This document shows positions 1 to 5,542 of a stretch of 6,310 bases of DNA, one piece after another. The DNA comes from Candidatus Lindowiibacteriota bacterium (lineage in GTDB: Bacteria; Lindowbacteria; 2-12-FULL-62-27): assembly GCA_023249255.1 (NCBI GenBank), contig JAHFCY010000196.1, forward strand, positions 1 through 6,310. Reading direction: 5' to 3'. Each line of letters starts with the position of its first letter. The first letter of the stretch is position 1. The translations under genes and the position numbers were made by a program. The notes under the pieces were generated by a model. It saw only the letters and a program-made list of their open reading frames with translations, did no database searches and was not told the origin of the DNA.

Positions 1-105
1 GCGGCGGCGGAGCGCGTGGGCGAGTTGGTTTCGGCGCACGTCATTCCGAGGCCGCACGGCGATCTTGAGCCGATTTTCCCGATCCGCGTGACGGAAGGCG
101 GCTGA
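1..105 (+). CDS. BMC-domain microcompartment shell protein, hexamer type (3' end only)
   Basis: Only the last 34 codons and the TGA stop are in the window; the 5' end lies off the left edge. The visible peptide begins AAAERVGELVSAHVIPRPHG and ends in a short tail finishing PIRVTEGG. The run AAAERVGEL followed by a strand reading HVIPRPH and a tail containing a PI pair is the standard C-terminus of the single-domain BMC shell proteins (PduA, EutM and CcmK relatives). By family knowledge these form flat hexameric tiles that build the facets of a protein-shelled organelle, with pores for small metabolites. The next gene encodes an aldehyde dehydrogenase of the type packed inside such shells, which supports the call. 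A second domain of a trimeric (tandem) shell protein cannot be fully excluded because the N-terminus is missing, but the HVIPRPH ending favours the single-domain class. The compartment's substrate cannot be read from this fragment. Confidence 0.9.
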   Translation, partial: AAAERVGELVSAHVIPRPHGDLEPIFPIRVTEGG

Positions 106-108
106 CAG

Positions 109-180
109 CCGGTTCGGCGGGCGAAAGCCCGCGTTCGTTAGCTGCAGATTCCAGGCCTGATTGAACGTTAATCCGGTTCG
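109..180 (+). repeat. Two direct copies of CCGGTTCG, each leading into a hairpin
   Basis: The octamer CCGGTTCG occurs at 109-116 and again at 173-180, both inside the gap between the shell gene and the aldehyde dehydrogenase gene. The first copy directly abuts the hairpin at 117-132, and the last two bases of the second copy form the base of the hairpin at 179-199. The spacing between copies is 64 bp. The repeat could be chance or a duplicated RNA-level element; its function is unknown. Confidence 0.45.
117..132 (+). promoter_or_regulatory. Perfect 6-bp hairpin with a GAAA tetraloop downstream of the shell gene
   Basis: GCGGGC (117-122) pairs perfectly with GCCCGC (127-132) around a GAAA loop, a GNRA-type tetraloop that makes RNA hairpins unusually stable. 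It starts 11 nt after the shell-gene stop codon. No T-run follows, so it is not a standard intrinsic terminator. A 3' stabilising or RNA-processing hairpin protecting the upstream shell mRNA is a reasonable inference, since shell proteins are needed in much higher copy than the enzymes encoded after them. The structure is seen in the sequence; the role is inferred. Confidence 0.5.
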
Positions 181-215
181 TGTCCGGCCGTCGGACACGG
201 TCGATTCGATTTTTT
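179..215 (+). terminator. Terminator- or attenuator-like hairpin before the aldehyde dehydrogenase gene
   Basis: CGTGTCCG (179-186) pairs perfectly with CGGACACG (192-199) around a 5-nt loop, giving an 8-bp GC-rich stem. Six consecutive T follow at 210-215. The 10-nt gap between stem and T-run is too long for a textbook intrinsic terminator, so partial termination (attenuation) or RNA processing is more likely than a full stop. If transcription does end here, the aldehyde dehydrogenase would need a promoter within 216-251, where no convincing -35/-10 pair was seen. That argues for read-through from the shell gene. Confidence 0.35.
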
Positions 216-251
216 GTCTGCAGTTGATTCCGTCAAACGGACCCGCACACC

Positions 252-1736
252 ATGGCGACTGAACAGGAAATTCATGACGCAGTCGGAAAAGTGATGAACA
301 AAGTCCGGCAGCGATTCACTGTCGGAACGGCCGGCAAGGTCTACGGCGGCGCTTCTTCCCGGGCCGCCATGCCGGACATGGATTTTCGTCCGCGCAGAAT
401 CGGCGGCGTCGATTCGATTTTTGACGATCCCGACGAGGCCGCCCCGCTGGCCCGGCAAGCCCATCAGGAACTGCTCGACCTCGGTCTTGAAAAACGATAC
501 ACCCTCATCGCCGCCATGCGGAAAGCCGCACTCGAGCAGGCCCGGCACCTCGGCGATCTGGCCTTGCGCACGACCGGCCTCGGCCGCATGCCGCACAAAC
601 AATGGAAAGTCGAACTCGCCGCCAAAAAAACCCCAGGACCCGAAATCATCCGACCGCGGACGTTCACCGGCGACGATGGCCTCACCCTGATCGAAAAAGC
701 GCCTTACGGAGTCATGCTCTCCATCACGCCAACAACCAATCCACCGTCGACCGTCGTCAACAACGCCATCAGCATGGTCTCGGCCGGCAACGCCGTCATT
801 TTCAATCCGCATCCGACTGCGAAGGAAGTTTCCTGCGAGGCCGCGCGGATTTTGCAAAAAGCGGTATTGGATGCGGGCGGGCCAAAACATCTCATCTGCG
901 CCATCGGCAATCCCACCCAGGAAACCGGCGTCAAACTGATGAACCATCCCGGCGTCGACGCCACGCTCGTCACCGGCGGCCGCGAGATCGTCCGCGTCGC
1001 GATGACATCCGGCAAGAAAGTATTCGGGGCGGGACCCGGCAATCCGCCGGTCGTCGTCGACGAAACATGCGTTCTGCCGAAAGCGGCCAGGGACACGGTT
1101 TTTGGCGCGTCGTTCGACAACTGCGTGCTCTGCACGGGCGAAAAAGAAATTTTCTGCGTCACATCGATCTGCGACGCGTTCAAATCCGAGATGGAGAAAA
1201 ACGGCTCGATCGAAATCAAAGGCCGCGACGCCGAAAAACTTGTCAAACTCATCATCGTTTCCGACAGCGGCGCGGGCGAACGGCACCCGAAAGTCAACAA
1301 GGACCTGATCGGCAGGGACGCAGGGAAAATTCTCGCGCAGGCCGGCATCCGCGCGCCGACCGGCATCCAGCACGCGTTTTTGGAGGTCGACTGGGACCAT
1401 CCGATGGTCATGGCAGAACAGCTCATGCCCATCACGCCGATCGTTCGATGCAAAGATTATGACCAGGCAAGAGACTGGGCCATCATCGCCGAACATCGAT
1501 TCCGCCATACCTTCACCATGCACTCGACCAACATCGCGCGCCTGTCCGACATGGCCCGGGCCAGCAACGCAAATATTTTCGTCAAAAACGGGCCGTCCGT
1601 CGCCGGGCTGGGATTCGGCGGCGAAGGGTACACCACACTGTCGATCGCCGGCTGGACCGGCGAGGGCATGACCACCGCGGCATCCTTCACCCGCGAACGC
1701 CGCTGTACGCTCGTCGATTATTTCCGCATCGTCTGA
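252..1736 (+). CDS. CoA-acylating aldehyde dehydrogenase, EutE/PduP family, probable BMC cargo
   Basis: This 494-residue protein should oxidise a short aldehyde to the acyl-CoA with NAD+ and free CoA, as PduP and EutE do inside propanediol or ethanolamine compartments. Family signatures visible in order are TPTTNPPSTVVNNAIS and FNPHPTAK in the cofactor-binding half, the loop GAGPGNPPVVVDE (from residue 259), and the catalytic segment NCVLCTGEKE. Cys294 aligns with the family nucleophile, and there is an extra Cys291. Residues 1-22 (MATEQEIHDAVGKVMNKVRQRF) form an amphipathic helix with I7, V11, V14, V18 and F22 on one face. A Gly/Ala/Ser/Arg-rich linker to about residue 50 then leads into the dehydrogenase fold. 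That layout is typical of an encapsulation peptide that docks cargo to the shell. The ATG at 252 is chosen because it captures this extension; no good Shine-Dalgarno precedes it. PduP and EutE types, and the true aldehyde, cannot be separated from sequence reading alone. The gene follows a shell gene and overlaps the next gene by 4 nt. Confidence 0.93.
   Translation: MATEQEIHDAVGKVMNKVRQRFTVGTAGKVYGGASSRAAMPDMDFRPRRIGGVDSIFDDPDEAAPLARQAHQELLDLGLEKRYTLIAAMRKAALEQARHLGDLALRTTGLGRMPHKQWKVELAAKKTPGPEIIRPRTFTGDDGLTLIEKAPYGVMLSITPTTNPPSTVVNNAISMVSAGNAVIFNPHPTAKEVSCEAARILQKAVLDAGGPKHLICAIGNPTQETGVKLMNHPGVDATLVTGGREIVRVAMTSGKKVFGAGPGNPPVVVDETCVLPKAARDTVFGASFDNCVLCTGEKEIFCVTSICDAFKSEMEKNGSIEIKGRDAEKLVKLIIVSDSGAGERHPKVNKDLIGRDAGKILAQAGIRAPTGIQHAFLEVDWDHPMVMAEQLMPITPIVRCKDYDQARDWAIIAEHRFRHTFTMHSTNIARLSDMARASNANIFVKNGPSVAGLGFGGEGYTTLSIAGWTGEGMTTAASFTRERRCTLVDYFRIV
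1733..1736 (+). promoter_or_regulatory. CTGA stop-start overlap coupling the dehydrogenase and glycosyltransferase genes
   Basis: The TGA stop of the aldehyde dehydrogenase (1734-1736) overlaps a CTG codon (1733-1735) in the glycosyltransferase frame. This mirrors the common ATGA/GTGA junction, and the next junction in the operon is a true GTGA at 3391-3394. The codon after CTG is AAA, followed by a hydrophobic stretch typical of an authentic membrane-protein N-terminus. The overlap is directly visible; use of CTG as the initiator is inferred. Confidence 0.55.
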
Positions 1737-3394
1737 AATCCAAATTCGCTTTTCTCTTTGTCGGCCTCGCGACGGCGGTCGTGCTCGGACTTTTCTTGCG
1801 CGTCTGGAATATCCAGCGCCACGGGTTTTCGCATTACGACGAAGCCCACTACATGATGGAGGCCAAGTTCTGGCGGAGTGTCTTTGACAACTCCGGCGAT
1901 CTCTGTGCCGCACTGCGCGCCGGCAAGCTGAACGCAGCCTTCGTCGAATCGCATATCGACGGCCTCCCGCCGAGTTTCACGCCCAAACCTTTTCACAGCC
2001 TCTTTATCGCTCTGTTTTCGATGGCCACCGGAATATCGGACGAATGGTCCGGTTGTCTCTGGGCCGCTCTGACCGGTACGCTGACCTTCGTTCTTGTGGG
2101 ACTTTGGACGGCCAGGCATTTTGGCGACACCGCGGGAGTCCTTGCGTCCCTTCTTCTGGCGGTTACCCGTTCACACGTCATGTACAGCCGGTCGCAGTTG
2201 GCCGAAGCCGACGCGATTCTGTTTTTCCTGATCGCCGCGTTTATGCATGCCGACCGGGTTCTCAAAAAACACGGAGATTCCACAGGCGGCGTTGCCGATT
2301 CCCCGTGGCCCGCCATCAGCGTCGGGGCTCTTTACGGCGTCGCCATCGGCGTGAACTATCGCTGTCTTCTCGTGATCCCCCTTGTCTGGATGTGGGATGT
2401 CGGGGTCAGCCGCGAGGGGGCCGGGGCTCTGGTGGCCGGATGGCCGAAAAACGCCTTCAAACGCCTCGCGTGGATGGCCGCCGGCATCCTCGCAGTCGCC
2501 TGCCTGATCGAGCTGCCGTACCGCATATATATATGGAGAGGCGGTACCCTTCCGGCAGGCATGATGACCTATTTTCAGGGGTTCTGGGCGAGGTGTTTTC
2601 AGGATTTGCCGATGGGCGAAAAGAAGGTCTCCTCCTTTATTAAGCCGCACCTCGGAATACTCCGGGACTACCTGTTCCTGGACGGCTACCGATGGCTGTT
2701 CGGAATCGCGCTGGGCCTATGGGCGCTGACGCGCATAAAATCGCCGGCACTGACCCTTGTCACGATTCTCGCGCTGGCGCCGATCGCGGTATTCAGTCTC
2801 GTGACGCGGGGCGACGGGCCGAGGGCCGTGAGCACAAGCATCCCGTTTTTTTCCGTGATGGCCGCCGTGGGATTGGCGGAACTCATGCGGGCCAACGAAT
2901 CAAAGTCGTCCGTCGCGATGACGATCGCCTCGAGCGCATGCGCGTTGTTGATCGCCGCCCTCCTTTTGGAGGCGGGCCTTCAATCGGTCTGCGCGACAGA
3001 ACTTCAGGCAAGGTCTGCCTGGCCCAAGGTTGGCCGGTGGTTGACCGAACAGCCTCGTGAACTGGTGCGGACAACCTATCCGCTGGCCGCGCGGTATTAT
3101 CTGCGCAAAGATCTTGCCGCTCTGCCGCCGCAGGGCGACACAGCGGCGCCGGCGCCCGGCCTCTGGGTCATCGACCGCTACAACGCTGAATACGCATATC
3201 CTTACCCCGTTGTGAAAACCGTCATTTCATCCTACAAACCTGTTCTTGTTTTCGAAGGCGATGTATATCCGAAGACCGGATTGTTTCTGGATTGGGGGGT
3301 GTTCATGCGAAGCGCTGACTGGCGCGGCGAGTTGAAACGCGAACACATGGGACAGATCGAAATCTACCGCATCGATGGAGGGCCGGGCAGGTGA
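1733..3394 (+). CDS. GT-C membrane glycosyltransferase, GT39/ArnT-like (PMT family)
   Basis: This is a polytopic inner-membrane protein, probably moving a sugar from a polyprenyl-phosphate carrier to an acceptor on the outer face of the membrane. Taking the start as CTG at 1733 gives 553 residues with a proper N-terminus (lysine-flanked, then a first membrane helix at about residues 5-22). The acidic pair in HYDEAHY (Asp36-Glu37) sits in the first external loop, where GT-C enzymes carry their metal- or donor-binding DE/DD motif. About nine further hydrophobic helices follow to about residue 412. A soluble C-terminal domain of about 140 residues comes last, rich in Tyr and Pro. No ATG, GTG or TTG occurs in frame before GTG 1781, and starting there would delete most of helix 1, so CTG is preferred although rare. 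No Shine-Dalgarno is visible, so translation probably depends on termination-reinitiation from the upstream gene. Donor and acceptor are unknown; the exact GT family (39, 83 or a relative) is moderately sure. Confidence 0.82.
   Translation: MKSKFAFLFVGLATAVVLGLFLRVWNIQRHGFSHYDEAHYMMEAKFWRSVFDNSGDLCAALRAGKLNAAFVESHIDGLPPSFTPKPFHSLFIALFSMATGISDEWSGCLWAALTGTLTFVLVGLWTARHFGDTAGVLASLLLAVTRSHVMYSRSQLAEADAILFFLIAAFMHADRVLKKHGDSTGGVADSPWPAISVGALYGVAIGVNYRCLLVIPLVWMWDVGVSREGAGALVAGWPKNAFKRLAWMAAGILAVACLIELPYRIYIWRGGTLPAGMMTYFQGFWARCFQDLPMGEKKVSSFIKPHLGILRDYLFLDGYRWLFGIALGLWALTRIKSPALTLVTILALAPIAVFSLVTRGDGPRAVSTSIPFFSVMAAVGLAELMRANESKSSVAMTIASSACALLIAALLLEAGLQSVCATELQARSAWPKVGRWLTEQPRELVRTTYPLAARYYLRKDLAALPPQGDTAAPAPGLWVIDRYNAEYAYPYPVVKTVISSYKPVLVFEGDVYPKTGLFLDWGVFMRSADWRGELKREHMGQIEIYRIDGGPGR
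3377..3393 (+). promoter_or_regulatory. Strong ribosome binding site deciding the GTG start of the MaoC-like gene
   Basis: GGAGGG at 3377-3382 lies 8 nt before the GTG at 3391, an ideal Shine-Dalgarno distance. It lies within the last codons of the glycosyltransferase gene. It fixes the GTG as the start and forms a GTGA overlap with the upstream TGA (3392-3394). This gene can therefore recruit ribosomes itself as well as by coupling, unlike the upstream glycosyltransferase, which has no visible Shine-Dalgarno. Confidence 0.75.
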
Positions 3395-3810
3395 CGAAAG
3401 ATCGAACGTTTGAAGACATTCGAGTCGGGGAGGAGCACGCGTTCGAGGCGGACGTATCGGAGGAAAGCATGCGTCTCTTTCGGGACATGTCCGGCGACGA
3501 AAATCCCCTGCATACGGACGACGGCTACGCGCGATCGACCCGGTTTGGCCGGCGTGTCGTCTACGGCCAGCTTCTAAACGCTTTTTTTTCCCGGCTGATC
3601 GGCCATCATGTTCCGGGCCGGCGCGCTCTCTACCTCTCGCAAAATACGCGATTCGACGCGCCCTGTTTTGTCGGAGACCGCGTGAAGGTGAGCGGAAAGG
3701 TCGTTGAGAAAAATGACCGGGCGAAATTGGTCGTCATCGAAACCTCCGTTCACCGCCTGCCCGGCATGGAACTTCTCGCGTCCGGCCAGGCCACGGCGAT
3801 GGTGATGTGA
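3391..3810 (+). CDS. MaoC/PhaJ-like hotdog-fold dehydratase (probable (R)-enoyl-CoA hydratase)
   Basis: The 139-residue product matches the single-domain MaoC family, which adds water to trans-2-enoyl-CoA or removes it from (R)-3-hydroxyacyl-CoA. The signature MSGDENPLHTDDGYA (residues 33-47) contains the family's catalytic Asp36 and His41 at the expected five-residue spacing. It is followed by TRFGRRVVYGQLL, the usual conserved patch beside the active site. The N-terminal TFEDIRVGEEH and the later GDRVKV and SGQATAMV strands complete a full-length fold. There is no encapsulation-type extension, so the enzyme is probably cytoplasmic and outside the shell. The GTG start overlaps the glycosyltransferase stop, and the carbamoyltransferase begins 1 nt after this gene's stop, so all three are presumably co-translated. 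The substrate could be a CoA ester connected with the aldehyde dehydrogenase product or an acyl or sugar precursor for the glycan genes. MaoC-fold proteins are diverse, so the exact reaction is uncertain. Confidence 0.85.
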   Translation: MTKDRTFEDIRVGEEHAFEADVSEESMRLFRDMSGDENPLHTDDGYARSTRFGRRVVYGQLLNAFFSRLIGHHVPGRRALYLSQNTRFDAPCFVGDRVKVSGKVVEKNDRAKLVVIETSVHRLPGMELLASGQATAMVM

Positions 3811-3811
3811 C

Positions 3812-5533
3812 ATGATCGTTCTCGGCGTCAGCGAAGAACATGACAGCGGGGCGGCGCTTGTCGTCGACGGCGAGATCGTCGCGGGGTCGAATGAGGAACG
3901 GTTCAACCGGAAAAAACTCACGACCGCTTTTCCGCGCGAATCGATCCGCGCTTCGCTCGAATCGGCGCGCATTCAGCCCGGGCGCGTTGATGCCGTCGCC
4001 CTGTCGAGTTTCATCCACATTCCCGAACGTGTCTGGGACTGGGACCGCGATCCCGGATTTCAAAATCTGATTTTTTCGGTTCTGCACGCAACCCGGACCG
4101 AACGGCTCGTCTTCGGCACCGACGCCGGAATTCGCGCCGTCTTCGCCGCGCACGTGACGCTTTTTCTCATGCCGCGCCTCTGCAAAATCCGCCGGATGCT
4201 GGCCGACCTCGGCATCCGCGCCCCGATCCGGATCGTCGACCACCATGTCGGCCATCTCGCCTCCGCCTACTACACCAGCGGCTGGAAGCGAGCGCTGGCG
4301 ATCACCGTTGACGCGTCCGGCGACGGGCTCTGTTCGCGCGTGGCGGTCTGCGAGGGCGTCCGCATGCGGCTCGTCAACCGCGTTCCGTTTTTTCATTCGC
4401 CCGGACTTTATTATTCGTACATCACCAAAATTCTCGGATTTAAACCGGGGCGTGAAGGCAAAGTCACCGGCCTGGCCGCGCGCGGCGATCCGGACAAGTC
4501 CATCGAGTTTTTCCGCTCGCAAATCCGCTACGAGGCGGACCGCTTCCGATTCCACAATCGCGGGCGGTACCGCCAACCGCAGATCGAATTCCTCACGGAA
4601 AAATTGAAAGGCTTGAGCCGCGAAGACGTCTCGGCCGGAGTTCAAAAGAGTCTCGAGGAAACCGTCACCGATTACGTGAAGGATTGTTTTGCGAAATTAA
4701 ATCTGAAGCGCGAGAAAGTCTGCCTGGCCGGCGGCGTCTTCGCCAACGTCCGACTCAACCAGGAAATCTCCAAACTGCCTCAGGTCGAAGAAATGTTCAT
4801 CCATCCCAACATGGGCGACGGCGGCCTTGCAGCCGGAAGCGCCCTGCACATCCACGCGGGACTCGATCCCGCCAAATCCGAACCGCAGCGGCTCAAGCAC
4901 GTCTATTTCGGCCCGGGCATGCCGGAAGACGATATCCGAGCCGCGATCGACCGCCACGGCCTGTCACACCGGAAACTCGACGCGCCGGAACTTGAAGCCG
5001 CGCGGATGCTCGCTGACGGCAAATGCATCGCCTGGTGCCGCGGCGAAATGGAATATGGCCCGCGCGCGCTGTGTCATCGGTCGATTCTCTATCAGGCAAC
5101 AGATCCGACCGTGAATGACTGGCTCAACGTCAAACTCAAACGCAGTGAGTTCATGCCCTTCGCGCCCGTCATTCGCGAGGAACTTGTGAAGGAGTATTTT
5201 CAGGATCCGGACAAATGCCTCTATCCGCTCGAATTCATGACGACCACGCTTTACGCGACCGAAAAATGCCGCAAAGAGGCCCCGGCGATCATCCACGTCG
5301 ACAACACCGCGCGGCCGCAGACCATCAACAAATCCGTCCAGCCGCAAATGCACCGCCTGCTGGAGGAATATCGCCGGCTCTCCGGTCTCAACGTCCTCAT
5401 CAACACCAGCTACAACATGCACGAAGAACCCATCGTCTGCACCGCCGATGACGCCGTCGATGCCTTTCTCCAAAGCGGCCTCGACGCGCTGTTTCTCGAC
5501 AACCACGTGGTGGAGATGAAAGCGAAAGGGTAA
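3812..5533 (+). CDS. O-carbamoyltransferase, NodU/CmcH/TobZ family
   Basis: This 573-residue protein is full length for the family, which uses carbamoyl phosphate and ATP to form a carbamoyl-adenylate and transfers the carbamoyl group to a hydroxyl on a sugar, antibiotic or lipo-oligosaccharide. The N-terminal Kae1-like domain (about 1-360) opens with ILGV/SGAALVVDGEIVAGSNEERF-type strands split over two conserved blocks. It carries the metal-ligand cluster DHHVGH (His144, His148), a nucleotide loop DASGDG (from Asp167), the GREGKVTGLA segment with Glu215, AGGVFAN (306-312) and MGDGG with Asp336. The C-terminal YrdC-like domain shows EYGPRALCHRSIL (414-426) and INTSYN (530-535). Two positions differ from the usual consensus as I recall it: Cys421 where GPRALG normally has Gly, and Thr219 where KVMGLA has Met. 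The ATG follows the MaoC stop by 1 nt with a weak GGTGA Shine-Dalgarno. A neighbouring glycosyltransferase suggests the target is an envelope or secreted glycan. The family call is firm; the acceptor is unknown. Confidence 0.93.
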   Translation: MIVLGVSEEHDSGAALVVDGEIVAGSNEERFNRKKLTTAFPRESIRASLESARIQPGRVDAVALSSFIHIPERVWDWDRDPGFQNLIFSVLHATRTERLVFGTDAGIRAVFAAHVTLFLMPRLCKIRRMLADLGIRAPIRIVDHHVGHLASAYYTSGWKRALAITVDASGDGLCSRVAVCEGVRMRLVNRVPFFHSPGLYYSYITKILGFKPGREGKVTGLAARGDPDKSIEFFRSQIRYEADRFRFHNRGRYRQPQIEFLTEKLKGLSREDVSAGVQKSLEETVTDYVKDCFAKLNLKREKVCLAGGVFANVRLNQEISKLPQVEEMFIHPNMGDGGLAAGSALHIHAGLDPAKSEPQRLKHVYFGPGMPEDDIRAAIDRHGLSHRKLDAPELEAARMLADGKCIAWCRGEMEYGPRALCHRSILYQATDPTVNDWLNVKLKRSEFMPFAPVIREELVKEYFQDPDKCLYPLEFMTTTLYATEKCRKEAPAIIHVDNTARPQTINKSVQPQMHRLLEEYRRLSGLNVLINTSYNMHEEPIVCTADDAVDAFLQSGLDALFLDNHVVEMKAKG

Positions 5534-5542
5534 AGAGCGCGG

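Noticed and set aside
161-251. Possible promoter for the aldehyde dehydrogenase (TTGAAC at 161-166)
   Set aside because: No reasonable -10 element sits 16-18 bp downstream; the area there is the GC-rich hairpin.
168-1913. A 581-codon open frame on the - strand covering the whole aldehyde dehydrogenase gene
   Set aside because: It is an antisense shadow. The + strand product has unmistakable family motifs end to end, while the - strand translation is low-complexity and Arg/Asp/Gly-rich with no recognisable domain. Long antisense frames are expected in GC-rich genes.
1781-3394. GTG at 1781 as the start of the glycosyltransferase
   Set aside because: It would leave only a handful of hydrophobic residues before the DE-containing loop and remove most of the first membrane helix. 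The in-frame sequence upstream to CTG 1733 is a well-formed membrane N-terminus.
3734-4645. A 303-codon open frame on the - strand opposite the carbamoyltransferase
   Set aside because: It overlaps the conserved metal-binding core of the carbamoyltransferase and crosses the MaoC boundary. It has no recognisable motif and is a shadow frame.
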